NCBI GenBank assembly: GCA_017458585.1
Contig: JAFTAJ010000001.1
Span: 1-36,536, forward strand
Source: Bacteroidaceae bacterium
GTDB lineage: Bacteria; Bacteroidota; Bacteroidia; Bacteroidales; Bacteroidaceae
Direction: 5' to 3'
DNA: 36,536 nucleotides
Part shown: positions 6,808 through 18,682 of the stretch, in pieces
Numbering within the stretch: position 1 is the first letter of the stretch
How the letters are laid out: each line of letters begins with the position of its first letter
Position numbers and translations under genes: made by a program
The notes under the pieces: generated by a model
The model's input: only the letters and a program-made list of their open reading frames with translations
What the model was told of the DNA's origin: nothing
Databases searched by the model: none

Positions 6808-7881
6808 TTATAGTTTTCCCTTTGACGAGGGGAGCTGCATGTGGTTGGTGTCGCGCTGGAGAGCCATGCGGAGTGCGCGGGCGAAGGACTTGAAAATGGC
6901 TTCTATCTTGTGGTGCTCGTTCTGCCCCTCAGCTTTGATATTGAGGTTGATATGGGCATTGTCGCTGAGCGACTTGAAGAAATGGAGGAACATCTCGGTG
7001 GGCATGTCGCCGATGCGCTCGCGCTGGAAGTGGGCATCCCACACGAGCCATGGCCTTCCGCCGAGGTCGATGGCAGTCTGGCAGAGGCAGTCGTCCATTG
7101 GCAGGCAGAAGCCGTAGCGCTGGAGTCCGCGCTTGTCGGAGAGAGCCTGGTCGAGGCACTGTCCGAGGACGATGGCGGTGTCCTCGATGGTGTGGTGTTC
7201 GTCAACATGGAGGTCGCCGCTGACGCTGACGGTGAGGTCAATCATTCCGTGGTGGGCTATCTGGGCGAGCATGTGGTCGAAGAAAGCGAGACCGGTGTTG
7301 ATGTCGGCGTGGCCGCTGCCGTCGAGGTTGAGAGAGATGGTGATGTCAGTCTCCTTGGTCTGCCGGTGGATGGTGGCGGTGCGCAGTCCGCCGATGAGTA
7401 TCTGCTCTATCTTGGGCCAGTCCATGTCGGGGCCGAGGATGAGAGCTTTGGCTCCGAGGTTGTCGGCGAGTTGGCGGTCGGTTTCGCGGTCGCCGATGAC
7501 GTAGCTGTTGGCGAGGTCATAATCGCCCTGCATATATGGGGTGAGCATGGCGGTGCCGGGCTTGCGTGTGGGGAGGTTGTCGGCAGGGAAGGAGCGGTCG
7601 ATATGCTGTGCCTTGAAGCGTATGCCCTCGCCCTCGAGAGTGCGCAGCATGAGGTCGTGGAGCGGCTGAAAGGTGTCGAGTGGAAAGGAGTCGGTGCCGA
7701 GGCCATCCTGATTGCTGACGAGGATGAACTCATAGTCGGTCTTGAGGGCGATATTGCGCAGGGAGCTGATGGCGTGTGGCACAAAGGTGAACTTGTCGAT
7801 GCTGTCCACTTGTTCGTTTTGCTCGATGCTGGGCTCTATGATGATGGTGCCGTCGCGGTCGATGAAAAGAGCTTTTTTCAT
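6808..7881 (-). CDS. hisB: Bifunctional histidinol-phosphatase / imidazoleglycerol-phosphate dehydratase
   Basis: A 357-residue enzyme for two steps of histidine synthesis. The N-terminal HAD phosphatase (about 1-165) starts [14 protein letters not shown] with nucleophile D8 and D10. The C-terminal dehydratase (about 168-357) has the metal-binding motifs [25 protein letters not shown] and QNEHHKIEA. The fusion is as in enterobacteria and is usual in Bacteroidetes. The frame is open further upstream, but ATG 7881 gives the conserved N-terminus. It is last in the operon. The 31-base gap to hisC holds an irregular 8-9-bp repeat array. Confidence 0.96.
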   Translation of the reverse strand: MKKALFIDRDGTIIIEPSIEQNEQVDSIDKFTFVPHAISSLRNIALKTDYEFILVSNQDGLGTDSFPLDTFQPLHDLMLRTLEGEGIRFKAQHIDRSFPADNLPTRKPGTAMLTPYMQGDYDLANSYVIGDRETDRQLADNLGAKALILGPDMDWPKIEQILIGGLRTATIHRQTKETDITISLNLDGSGHADINTGLAFFDHMLAQIAHHGMIDLTVSVSGDLHVDEHHTIEDTAIVLGQCLDQALSDKRGLQRYGFCLPMDDCLCQTAIDLGGRPWLVWDAHFQRERIGDMPTEMFLHFFKSLSDNAHINLNIKAEGQNEHHKIEAIFKSFARALRMALQRDTNHMQLPSSKGKL

Positions 7882-7882
7882 A

Positions 7883-7925
7883 GGAAGTTCGAAAGTTGGA
7901 CAAGTGAGAAAGTTAGGAAAGTTTG
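7883..7925. repeat. Irregular 8-9-bp array between hisC and hisB
   Basis: Five units related to GAAAGTTnG (GGAAGTTC, GAAAGTTG, GACAAGTGA, GAAAGTTAG, GAAAGTTTG) fill the junction. The hisC stop codon (7913-7915) lies inside. Confidence 0.7.
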
Positions 7926-8956
7926 TAACGTCTGAGAGCGGAGAGTAGGGTGGTGTTCTCCTGTGGGCTGCCGATGGTGATGCGCAGGCAGTCGTCGCAG
8001 AGTTTGACTCTGGAGCGATTGCGCACGATGATGCCCTGGCTGACGAGATAGTCATAGATGCGGTTGGCATCGGTGAATCGTGCGAGGAAGAAGTTGGCCT
8101 CGGTGGGGAACACCTGGAGGCAGATATCGAGTTCGTTGACGGCGTACATCAGCGAGAGGCGTTCCTTGATGGTAATCTTCACCCAGTCCTCGACATCGGG
8201 ACGTCGGCCGAGAATCTCCTTGGCTTGGCGCTGTGTGAGGGCGTTGACATTGTAGGGGTACTTAACCTTATTGAACAGCGCGATGATGTCGGTCTGCGCA
8301 AAGGCCATGCCGAGGCGTATGCCAGCGGAGGCCCATGCCTTGGAGAGAGTGTTGAGCACTATGAGGTTGGGGTATTTGTCTATCTCCGGTCGCCACAGAG
8401 GCTGGGAAGAAAACTCGCTGTATGCCTCGTCAATGACCACGATGCCGTCAAACTGCTGCAGGATGGTGCGTATCTCGTCGGGATTGAGGGTATTGCCAGT
8501 GGGGTTGTTGGGCGAGCAGAGGAAGATGACCTTGGTGTAGTCGTTGCACACCTCGAGCAGTCGGTCGGCCTCAATGTCGAAGAGGTCGTTGAGCAGCACC
8601 TTGCGGCACTCGACATTGTTGATGTCGGCGCATACCTCATACATACCGTAGCTTGGTTCGATGGTGACGATATTGTCGCGCCCTGGGGTGCAGAAGATGC
8701 GAAAGACGAGGTCGATGGCTTCGTCGGAGCCGTTGCCGAGGAATATCTGTTCGGGCCTCACGTCCTTGATGACGGCAATCTGCTGCTTCAGCTCGCGCTG
8801 TAGTGGGTCGGGGTAGCGGTTGTAGGGGTTGTTGTAAGGGCTCTCGTTGGCATCGAGGAAGGTGTGGGCTTCCTTGCCACTGTATTCATCGCGGGCTGAG
8901 CTGTAGGGATGCAGTGCCCAGATGTTGGGGCGGACTAGGGATTTCAGGGAGAACAT
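7913..8956 (-). CDS. hisC: Histidinol-phosphate aminotransferase
   Basis: A 347-residue fold-type I PLP enzyme converting imidazole-acetol phosphate to histidinol phosphate. Visible motifs are [18 protein letters not shown] near the N-terminus, the SPNNPTGN loop, VIDEAYSEF, and the PLP lysine in [13 protein letters not shown]. The C-terminal [14 protein letters not shown] binds the substrate phosphate. ATG 8956 is preferred over the TTG two codons upstream. The start directly abuts a repeat array, and the final residues YKLS and the stop are encoded by another array, so both ends of this gene border repeats. Confidence 0.96.
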   Translation of the reverse strand: MFSLKSLVRPNIWALHPYSSARDEYSGKEAHTFLDANESPYNNPYNRYPDPLQRELKQQIAVIKDVRPEQIFLGNGSDEAIDLVFRIFCTPGRDNIVTIEPSYGMYEVCADINNVECRKVLLNDLFDIEADRLLEVCNDYTKVIFLCSPNNPTGNTLNPDEIRTILQQFDGIVVIDEAYSEFSSQPLWRPEIDKYPNLIVLNTLSKAWASAGIRLGMAFAQTDIIALFNKVKYPYNVNALTQRQAKEILGRRPDVEDWVKITIKERLSLMYAVNELDICLQVFPTEANFFLARFTDANRIYDYLVSQGIIVRNRSRVKLCDDCLRITIGSPQENTTLLSALRRYKLS

Positions 8957-9012
8957 GTTCAAAGTTTAAGAGTTCAAAAAGTTCAAAGAGTTCAAGAAGT
9001 TCAAGGTTCAAA
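8957..9012. repeat. Mixed 7-9-bp GTTCAAA array between hisD and hisC
   Basis: Seven units built on GTTCAA (lengths 7, 8, 9, 9, 9, 7, 7) run without a break. The array touches the hisC start codon and contains the hisD stop (9001-9003). Confidence 0.85.
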
Positions 9013-10287
9013 GTTTTCCATCCTTATTGTCATGGCGCGTTGATGAGCGGTGAGTTGCTCACCTTCGGCCATGAGGGCCACGGCTGCGCCGATGGACTGG
9101 ATGCCCTCGGCGGTAAGGTGCTGCAGAGTCATCTTGCGCTGGAAGCTGTCGAGGTTGAGTCCGCTATAGGCACGGGCATATCCCTTGGTGGGCAGAGTGT
9201 GGTTGGTGCCGCTGGCGTAATCGCCAGCCGACTCGCAGCTGTAGTTGCCGAGGAAGATAGAGCCAGCGTGGACTATGCGGTCAGCCACCTGATGGTAGTT
9301 GCGTGTGGCAATGACGAGATGCTCGGGTGCGTATGCGTTGGTGATGCCAATGGCATCGTTGATATCTCTGACAAGAATATAGAGCGAGTGGTCAAGACTC
9401 TTCTGTGCCAGCTCCTTGCGTGGCAGTTGTAGCAATTGGCTCTGTACCTCGGCCTGCACCTGAGTGATGACATTGGCGGAGGTGCTGACCAGCACCACCT
9501 GGCTGTCGGCACCATGCTCAGCCTGGCTGAGTAGGTCGGCGGCGACGAAGGCGGGATTGCAAGTCTCGTCAGCCAGAACCTCCACCTCGCTTGGGCCGGC
9601 AGGCATGTCGATGGCCACATCGCTGAGCGAGACGAGCTGTTTGGCGGCGGTGACATACTGATTGCCGGGGCCGAAAATCTTATCAACCTTGGGGACGGTC
9701 TCAGTGCCGTAGGCCATGGCAGCGATGGCTTGCGAGCCCCCAACCTTATATACATTAGTCACGCCGGCGAGTCGTGCGGTGAAGAGAATGGCTGGGTTGA
9801 CGCTGCCGTCTCTGCTTGGTGGTGTGCAGAGCACTATTTCAGAACATCCCGCAATCTTGGCGGGAGTGGCCAGCATGAGCACCGTAGAGAAGAGTGGGGC
9901 AGTGCCGCCCGGCACATAGAGTCCGACCTTCTCAATAGGCACAGCCCGTTGTTCGCATACCACCCCAGGGGCTGTCTCCACCTTGATGGGAGTGAAACGC
10001 TGCGCTTGGTGGAAGGTGGAGATGTTGTTGTATGCCAGGCGGATGGCCTCCTTCAGCTCAGTGGCCACCTGACGCTCGGCATCGTCAAACTCTGCCTCGC
10101 TTACGGTAAGATTGTCAAGCTCTACGCCGTCGAACTTAAGCTCCAAGGCTTTGACAGCCTCGTCGCCCTCAGTCTTGACTTGGTTAATCACCTCGCCCAC
10201 AGTGGCAAAGAGACTGCTCACGTCAAACGACGGCCTTTGGAGTAGCTGAGCCCATGACTCGCGTGCCGGATATTCAATGTATCTCAT
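9001..10287 (-). CDS. hisD: Histidinol dehydrogenase
   Basis: A 428-residue Zn/NAD enzyme for the last two oxidations to histidine. Motifs seen are LYVPGGTAPLFSTVLM, GPGNQYVTAAKQ, MPAGPSEVEVLAD, the Zn ligands in QAEHGADSQ and in the GDYASGTNHTLPT segment, and the catalytic APEHLVI. Length is normal. ATG 10287 overlaps the hisG TGA by 4 bases (ATGA), which indicates translational coupling; longer upstream starts would run into hisG. The C-terminal residues NFEP and the stop codon come from the adjacent GTTCAA array. Confidence 0.97.
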   Translation of the reverse strand: MRYIEYPARESWAQLLQRPSFDVSSLFATVGEVINQVKTEGDEAVKALELKFDGVELDNLTVSEAEFDDAERQVATELKEAIRLAYNNISTFHQAQRFTPIKVETAPGVVCEQRAVPIEKVGLYVPGGTAPLFSTVLMLATPAKIAGCSEIVLCTPPSRDGSVNPAILFTARLAGVTNVYKVGGSQAIAAMAYGTETVPKVDKIFGPGNQYVTAAKQLVSLSDVAIDMPAGPSEVEVLADETCNPAFVAADLLSQAEHGADSQVVLVSTSANVITQVQAEVQSQLLQLPRKELAQKSLDHSLYILVRDINDAIGITNAYAPEHLVIATRNYHQVADRIVHAGSIFLGNYSCESAGDYASGTNHTLPTKGYARAYSGLNLDSFQRKMTLQHLTAEGIQSIGAAVALMAEGEQLTAHQRAMTIRMENFEP

Positions 10288-11135
10288 ATCACCATTTTCT
10301 CGATCGGCAGCACCAGTATGCCCTGTGCGCCGTTGTCCTTGAGTAGTCCGATTATCTCCCAGAAGCGTTTGCGCTCCAGCACTGTGTGGATGGAGCACCA
10401 CTGCTTGTCGGCCAGTGGCATCACTGTGGGACTCTTGATGCCCGGCAGCACGGCAAGTATGTCGTCAACCTTGTCAACGGGCACATTCATCATAACGTAT
10501 TTCTTGTGCTCTGCCTCCTTGACGGCTTGGAGGCGGAAGAGCAGCTCATCGAGCGTGGAGCGCTTCTCTTCGCTCAGCCCAGGCGTGGCAATGAGCAGGG
10601 CTTCGCTCTGCACTACGGTCTCCACCTCCTTCAGATTGTTGGTGATGAGGGTGGAGCCGCTGCTGACGATGTCGAATATGGCGTCGGCCAGGTCGATGCC
10701 AGGGGCAATCTCCACCGAACCAGTGATGACGTGGATGTCGGCCTTCACGCCCTGCTCGTTGAGGTAGTGGCGCAGGATGTTGGGGTAGGAGGTAGCGATA
10801 GTCTTGCCCTCAAACCACTGCGGGCCGTTGTATTCCTTGCCCTTGGGTATGGCCAGTGACAGACGGCAGCGGCTAAAGCCGAGTCGCTTCACCACATCGA
10901 CATTCTCGCCGCGCTCGAGGAGCTCGTTCTCTCCCACGATGCCGAGGTCGGCAACACCCTGTGCGACAGTCTGTGGTATGTCGTCGTCGCGCAGGTATAG
11001 TATCTCGATAGGAAAGTCGTTGGCGCGTACCAGTAGTGAGCGTTCCGACTTGCGCACCTTGATATCGGCCTCTGCCAGCAGAGCCATGGTGTCCTCATAG
11101 AGGCGTCCCTTTGATTGTACAGCAATTCGTAGCAT
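10284..11135 (-). CDS. hisG: ATP phosphoribosyltransferase, long form
   Basis: The first and regulated enzyme of histidine synthesis, joining ATP and PRPP. At 283 residues it is the long form with a C-terminal regulatory domain (about 210-283), where histidine should bind. Motifs: RIAVQSKGRLYEDTM, GVADLGIVGENEL, the PRPP region DIVSSGSTLITNNL, and NVPVDKVDDILAVLPGIKSPT in the regulatory part. It heads the operon hisG-hisD-hisC-hisB, with a 4-base overlap with hisD. A palindrome lies over its putative promoter; no histidine-rich leader peptide or T-box was seen in the short leader. Confidence 0.97.
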   Translation of the reverse strand: MLRIAVQSKGRLYEDTMALLAEADIKVRKSERSLLVRANDFPIEILYLRDDDIPQTVAQGVADLGIVGENELLERGENVDVVKRLGFSRCRLSLAIPKGKEYNGPQWFEGKTIATSYPNILRHYLNEQGVKADIHVITGSVEIAPGIDLADAIFDIVSSGSTLITNNLKEVETVVQSEALLIATPGLSEEKRSTLDELLFRLQAVKEAEHKKYVMMNVPVDKVDDILAVLPGIKSPTVMPLADKQWCSIHTVLERKRFWEIIGLLKDNGAQGILVLPIEKMVI

Positions 11136-11192
11136 ATTTATTTAGTTTTTTGTTGTTCGATGAGTTGCTTGTGTTAGGAATATGTTTCAAAT

Positions 11193-11224
11193 GCGCAAAG
11201 TTATTAATTTTTTTGCATTTGCGC
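11193..11224 (-). promoter_or_regulatory. hisG: Putative his promoter inside an inverted repeat
   Basis: On the minus strand, TAACTTTG (11203-11196) is a good -7 element, about 60 bases before the hisG start. It lies within an inverted repeat, GCGCAAA (11193-11199) against TTTGCGC (11218-11224), which could be an operator. No convincing -33 element was found. Confidence 0.4.
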
Positions 11225-11328
11225 TATAAAAAACTCCTTTTTTTTGTTTTCCGCCCCAAATTATATTTATAAAGATGTGTATTGAAAAAAATATAGACAA
11301 TTATCGTCTGAATATGCCGTATTTTTAT

Positions 11329-11336
11329 TAACTTTG
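11329..11336 (+). promoter_or_regulatory. atpD: -7 element of the ATP synthase operon promoter
   Basis: TAACTTTG matches TAnnTTTG and lies 84 bases before the atpD ATG. The -33 element is weak (TCTG at 11307-11310). The 285-bp spacer is shared with divergent hisG and is AT-rich; nothing else is recognised in it. Confidence 0.5.
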
Positions 11337-11408
11337 CGGTGCGAAAGATGATGATTGGCTATGTTATGGCAGGTGAATCGTCTGATTATTAAGGAATTGA
11401 AATATTAA

Positions 11409-12952
<1,544 letters not shown>

Positions 12953-12953
<1 letters not shown>

Positions 12954-12980
12954 GCATTGAGCATTGAACATTCAAACCTC
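12953..12980. repeat. Degenerate heptamer array between atpD and atpC
   Basis: AGCATTG, AGCATTG, AACATTC and AAACCTC read as a decayed 4 x 7 array directly after the atpD stop. Confidence 0.55.
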
Positions 12981-12988
12981 AACCCTGC

Positions 12989-13228
12989 ATGAAGCTGACA
13001 ATTGTAACTCCGGAAAAGATTGTGTATCAAGGCCAAGCCACGGGAGTGGCAGTGCCTGGCACGAAGGGCGCCTTTGAGGTGCTTGACAACCACGCGCCCA
13101 TCATCTCCAGCCTCCAGGCAGGCATAATTACTGTGCGCACTGCCGATGGCGACGAGGAGTTTGCCATCCGTTCAGGATTCATAGAGGTGGCCCACAATGA
13201 GGTGTCGATATGCGCCGAGTGCGATTAA
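12989..13228 (+). CDS. atpC: ATP synthase F1 subunit epsilon, short form
   Basis: At 79 residues this contains only the N-terminal beta-sandwich (MKLTIVTPEKIVYQG, PGTKGAFEVLDNHAPIIS, IRSGFIEVAHNEVSI). The C-terminal two-helix domain that inhibits ATP hydrolysis in many bacteria is absent; the family length is usually about 130-140. Short epsilon subunits are known in Bacteroidetes, so this is probably native and not a truncation. It lies 35 bases after atpD, separated by a degenerate repeat. Confidence 0.93.
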   Translation: MKLTIVTPEKIVYQGQATGVAVPGTKGAFEVLDNHAPIISSLQAGIITVRTADGDEEFAIRSGFIEVAHNEVSICAECD

Positions 13229-13241
13229 ACCTTAGAAGTAT

Positions 13242-13658
13242 ATGGATAAAATAACCCGAGCCCGCAATAAATACATCCTTGGCATGATCATGATGATTGT
13301 GGCCGGATATGCGTTGCTCACCTGCGCCAGTCTGCTGTTTAAGCTCACGTCGCACTTCCCGGTGGTTGCGCTGGCAGTAGCGGCAGTACTCCTTATTATA
13401 TATAATGTGTGCGCGATACTGGTGTATATCCGTATGGTGCGCACGGCAGAGAAGGGGTTGGTGCCGTTCTACCTTGCCAATAAGGTGGTGCGTATGATAT
13501 TCGCGCTGGCTCTCATTGTCGGTATCGCGTTGTTCACCAAGGCAGGCACCATCACTTTTGTGATATGCTTCTTTGTACTTTATCTTGGTACCATCATCTA
13601 CGAGAGTGTGTTCTTTGTGCACATTGAAAAGAAACTGAATGAATTGTCTAAGAAATAA
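13242..13658 (+). CDS. Four-helix membrane protein in the atp operon (AtpI-like position)
   Basis: A 138-residue inner-membrane protein. It has four hydrophobic segments at about 14-34, 40-65, 82-102 and 105-125, and a charged C-terminus. It lies 13 bases after atpC and overlaps atpB by 20 bases, so it is co-translated with Fo subunit a. The position suggests an AtpI-like helper for c-ring assembly or a Bacteroidetes-specific accessory subunit. I see no diagnostic AtpI motif, so the function is inferred from position only. Confidence 0.75.
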   Translation: MDKITRARNKYILGMIMMIVAGYALLTCASLLFKLTSHFPVVALAVAAVLLIIYNVCAILVYIRMVRTAEKGLVPFYLANKVVRMIFALALIVGIALFTKAGTITFVICFFVLYLGTIIYESVFFVHIEKKLNELSKK

Positions 13659-14733
13659 TATTGCCCTGATTGTCGTTGCACTGTCGATGGTGCTGCTCCC
13701 GTTCTCTGCACGTGCTGCCGAGGAGGGGGATGGCAAGATTGATGTGCAGGAGATTGTGATGGGCCATACCGGCGATTCCCACGAGTGGCATATCACCACG
13801 TGGGGAGGTCACCATATATCCATTCCGCTGCCCGTTATCTTTATTGCCAACGATGGTAGCTGGCACTGCTTCTCCTCCTCGCGTTTCCACGAGGCAGAGG
13901 GCGGGGTGTATAATGGATTCTTCATTCCCTCCGAGGGAGAGAACAGCGGCAAGATATGCGAGACTGTCAATGGGCAGGAGGCGAAAGTAAAGCTTGATAT
14001 CTCGTTGACAAAGAATGTGTTGCAGCTTTGGATTATAGTAGTGCTTATACTGCTAATCTTCATCGGCTGCGCTCGCTGGTATCGCAATAAGCAGCCCGAC
14101 AGCGACGCCCCCAAGGGCTTTGTGGGCTTCATCGAGATGTTTGTCATGATGGTTAATGACGACATCATCAAGGCTTGTATCGGCGAGAAGCATTATCGTC
14201 GCTATGCGCCCTATCTGCTTACGGCGTTCTTCTTCATCTTCCTCAGCAACCTGATTGGCCTTGTGCCCATCTTCCCAGGAGGCGCCAACCTCACCGGCAA
14301 CCTTGCCGTGACCATGGTGCTGGCGCTGTTCACCTTCTTCGCCATCAACCTGTTTGGCAATCGCGAGTATTGGCTCGACATCTTCTGGCCCAAGGTGCCA
14401 GTGTGGCTCAAGTGTCCGGTGCCCATGATGCCCATTATTGAGCTGTTTGGTATCTTCACCAAGCCCTTTGCGCTCATGGTCCGTCTGTTTGCCAACATCT
14501 TTGCTGGCCACGCCATCGTGTTGTCGCTGACATGCGTGATATTCATCACCTGCCAGCTTGGTGCTGCCATAGGTGCGGGCCTGAGCACTGTGTCGGTGAT
14601 AATGATGATATTCATGGACTGCCTCGAGTTGCTGGTGGCATTCATCCAGGCTTATGTGTTCACCATGCTCAGCGCTGTCTTTATCGGACTGGCGCATCAG
14701 GAGGAGCATGAGGAACTTCCCGCCGCGCAGTAA
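13639..14733 (+). CDS. atpB: ATP synthase Fo subunit a, with N-terminal extension
   Basis: The proton-channel subunit, 364 residues. It starts with a signal-like hydrophobic stretch ending LLPFSARA (about residue 25). A periplasmic domain of roughly 105 residues (HEWHITTW, SIPLPVIF) follows, then the membrane helices. The essential arginine is R282 in MVRLFANIFAGH. The long exported N-terminal domain is absent from the enterobacterial protein and is characteristic of Bacteroidetes. The start overlaps the preceding gene by 20 bases. Confidence 0.95.
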   Translation: MNCLRNNIALIVVALSMVLLPFSARAAEEGDGKIDVQEIVMGHTGDSHEWHITTWGGHHISIPLPVIFIANDGSWHCFSSSRFHEAEGGVYNGFFIPSEGENSGKICETVNGQEAKVKLDISLTKNVLQLWIIVVLILLIFIGCARWYRNKQPDSDAPKGFVGFIEMFVMMVNDDIIKACIGEKHYRRYAPYLLTAFFFIFLSNLIGLVPIFPGGANLTGNLAVTMVLALFTFFAINLFGNREYWLDIFWPKVPVWLKCPVPMMPIIELFGIFTKPFALMVRLFANIFAGHAIVLSLTCVIFITCQLGAAIGAGLSTVSVIMMIFMDCLELLVAFIQAYVFTMLSAVFIGLAHQEEHEELPAAQ

Positions 14734-15039
<306 letters not shown>

Positions 15040-15048
15040 TTTATCTTT

Positions 15049-15543
15049 ATGCCGTCGTTTCTAACTCCCGAACCGGGACTACTGATATGGATGCTCGTCG
15101 CATTCCTGGTAGTCTTTGTCCTGCTGGCGAAATTCGGATTTCCGATTATCACTGGCATGGTAGAGAAGCGCAAGCAGTTTATCGACGAGTCGCTGACCAG
15201 TGCCCGTGAGGCCAATGAGAAGTTGGCCAACATCAAGGCCGAGTGTCAGACATTGCTGCAGGAGGCACAGGCACGGCAGTCGCAGATACTGAAGGAGGCC
15301 ACGCAGACCAGCAACCAGATAGTTGCCGAGTCGAAGACCAAGGCACAGGAGGAGGCAGCCCGCATCATCGAGGATGCCCGCCGCCAGATTCAGGCCGAGA
15401 CGGAGCGTGCGCAGCGCGACATCCGTGCTCAGGTGGCCGACCTCTCCATTCAGATTGCCGGCAAGATACTCTCGCGCGAGATGCAGAAAGAGGAAGAGCA
15501 AGAGAAGTGGATAGACCAAATCCTGGAGAAAATTGAAAATTGA
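15049..15543 (+). CDS. atpF: ATP synthase Fo subunit b
   Basis: A 164-residue stator stalk subunit. A single membrane helix (about 10-27) is followed by FGFPIITGMVEKRKQFID and a long charged coiled coil rich in Ala, Glu, Gln and Arg. Only one b-type gene is present, so the stalk is a homodimer. The last residues KIEN and the stop codon are encoded by an 8-bp repeat array that begins inside the gene. Confidence 0.96.
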   Translation: MPSFLTPEPGLLIWMLVAFLVVFVLLAKFGFPIITGMVEKRKQFIDESLTSAREANEKLANIKAECQTLLQEAQARQSQILKEATQTSNQIVAESKTKAQEEAARIIEDARRQIQAETERAQRDIRAQVADLSIQIAGKILSREMQKEEEQEKWIDQILEKIEN

Positions 15544-15590
15544 AAAATTGAAAAATTAAAGTTATTCAACTCTTCAATCCTTCAATCCTA
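15532..15590. repeat. 7-8-bp ATTGAAAA array at the atpF/atpH junction
   Basis: ATTGAAA, ATTGAAAA, ATTGAAAA and ATTAAAG are followed by an inverted-sense stretch with CTTCAAT twice. It includes the atpF stop codon (15541-15543). The two halves could pair as a weak hairpin. Confidence 0.75.
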
Positions 15591-15595
15591 AAAAA

Positions 15596-16129
15596 ATGGA
15601 CATCGGTATCGTTTCATCACGCTACGCCAAGGCGCTGCTCAAGTTCGCTGCTGCCCATCAGCAGGCGGACATGGTGTATGAGGGCGTCAAAGTGCTCAGG
15701 GATTCTTTTCTAAGAGTGCCTCGCCTCAAGACGGTCCTCGCTGACCCGATGCTCTCTGCTGAGAAGCAGTACCGTCTGCTCCATGTTGCCTCAGGTCAGA
15801 GTGAGAGCAAGTGTCTGCAGGAGTTCTTCCGCCTTGTGATTAAGAATCGCCGTGTGGGCGTGATGCCGTTCATAGTCAACTCCCACATCGAGCTCTACCG
15901 CACAGAGAAGAACATTATCCAGTGCCGTCTCACGGTGCCCTCGCAGTTGAGCGACAAGACCATCGACCGACTCAAGGCTGTCGTGGAGCGCAAGACACAG
16001 AAGGCCGTGGATTTCGCACTCAATATTGATCCCTCCATTATCGGTGGTTTCATCATCGAGTACGACTCGCAGTGCCTCGACGCAAGCGTAGCCGCACAGT
16101 TGCGGCAGTTGCGCAAGCAGATAGTGTGA
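15596..16129 (+). CDS. atpH: ATP synthase F1 subunit delta
   Basis: A 177-residue stator protein that joins F1 to the b stalk. It begins IGIVSSRYAKALLKFA, the usual opening of the family. Also seen are a helical N-terminal domain, FFRLVIKNRR near the middle, and a C-terminal IDPSIIGGFIIEYDSQCLDASV. Length is normal. The 3' end runs into a decayed GAGTGAG-type repeat before atpA. Confidence 0.95.
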   Translation: MDIGIVSSRYAKALLKFAAAHQQADMVYEGVKVLRDSFLRVPRLKTVLADPMLSAEKQYRLLHVASGQSESKCLQEFFRLVIKNRRVGVMPFIVNSHIELYRTEKNIIQCRLTVPSQLSDKTIDRLKAVVERKTQKAVDFALNIDPSIIGGFIIEYDSQCLDASVAAQLRQLRKQIV

Positions 16130-16179
16130 GGAGTGAGTGTGATAGTACATTATAAATTGTAAAATAGTAAATCAGCTAT

Positions 16180-17745
<1,566 letters not shown>

Positions 17746-17761
17746 ATTTCAATACTAAGCG

Positions 17762-18652
17762 ATGCCTTCACTAAAAGAAGTAAAGATACGAATCAATTCC
17801 GTCAGCAGCACGCGTAAGATAACGAGTGCTATGAAGCTCGTGGCGTCGTCGAAGTTGCGCAAAGCGCAGCAGGCCATAGGCGGCATGCGGCCCTACCAGA
17901 GTCGTCTCGACGGTATGATGGCCCGCCTCGCCGGCGAGGTAGGTGAGGAGTTCAGCACCCCTCTGGCAGAGCATCGCCCCGTGCAGCGTGCCGTGGTGGT
18001 GTGCCTGTCGTCCAACTCCAGCCTCTGCGGAGCGTTCAACTCCAATGCCATCAAGGCAGCCTTCACTGTCGTGGAGAGCCTGCGTGCCGAGGGAGCCGCC
18101 GTCGAGGTGCTCCCCATCGGACAGAAAATGGCGGAGAAACTAAAGAAGAGTGGCTATGCATTTGAGTCGGCCAATGCGTCACTTCTTGACAAGCCCAACT
18201 ACGGCAATGCGGCCGATATCGCCGACCAGCTCATGGAGCGCTTCACCAGTCACGACATCGACAAGGTAGTACTTGTATATAACCACTTCAAGAACACCGC
18301 TACCCAGGTCGTCACCACCGAGACCCTTCTCCCCGTGACGATAAATGAGTCGAGAGACGAGAGCGAAGCGGCGACGGTCAATGGTCAATGGTCAACGGTC
18401 AATAATTATTTAATCGAGCCTTCCCATCGCGAGTTGCTAGAGTCGCTGCTGCCCAAGGGCATAGCCCTCAAGCTTTATACCGCGGTGCTCGACAGTCTGG
18501 CTGCTGAGCACTCTGCCCGTGTCATCGCCATGCAGACAGCCACCGACAATGCTGACCAGCTGCTCCATGACCTCACCCTAATGTACAACAAGACACGTCA
18601 GGCAGCTATCACCGCAGAGCTGCTCGATATCGTAGGTGCATCGTTCCAGTAG
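17762..18652 (+). CDS. atpG: ATP synthase F1 subunit gamma, with repeat-coded loop
   Basis: The central rotor shaft, 296 residues. The N-terminal helix VKIRINSVSSTRKITSAMKL and C-terminal RVIAMQTATDNADQLLHDL and MYNKTRQAAITAEL are as expected. Between residues about 198 and 216, where family members have a variable surface loop, the sequence is coded by four heptamers (18374-18401) and a short flanking stretch. The frame is kept and the conserved helices are intact, so the protein should work. It is the last gene of the operon and converges on the small YolD-like gene with a 30-base gap and no clear terminator. Confidence 0.96.
   Translation: MPSLKEVKIRINSVSSTRKITSAMKLVASSKLRKAQQAIGGMRPYQSRLDGMMARLAGEVGEEFSTPLAEHRPVQRAVVVCLSSNSSLCGAFNSNAIKAAFTVVESLRAEGAAVEVLPIGQKMAEKLKKSGYAFESANASLLDKPNYGNAADIADQLMERFTSHDIDKVVLVYNHFKNTATQVVTTETLLPVTINESRDESEAATVNGQWSTVNNYLIEPSHRELLESLLPKGIALKLYTAVLDSLAAEHSARVIAMQTATDNADQLLHDLTLMYNKTRQAAITAELLDIVGASFQ
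18374..18401. repeat. In-frame heptamer array 4 x A(T/C)GGTCA in atpG
   Basis: Units ACGGTCA, ATGGTCA, ATGGTCA and ACGGTCA occupy exactly 28 bp and are translated as part of a surface loop of the gamma subunit. The heptamer is nearly the same as that at 3493-3520 in the exporter gene. Confidence 0.92.
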
Positions 18653-18682
18653 TTTGGGGATGAGAGTTTAGAGTGTTGTTGT

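Noticed and set aside
6841..7935. Long plus-strand ORF (364 residues) opposite hisB
   Set aside because: It is the antisense shadow of hisB; the minus-strand frame carries all catalytic motifs, and the plus frame has no recognisable domain.
10288..10401. Longer HisD start upstream of 10287
   Set aside because: The extension would lie inside hisG in another frame; the ATGA overlap with ATG 10287 is the typical arrangement.
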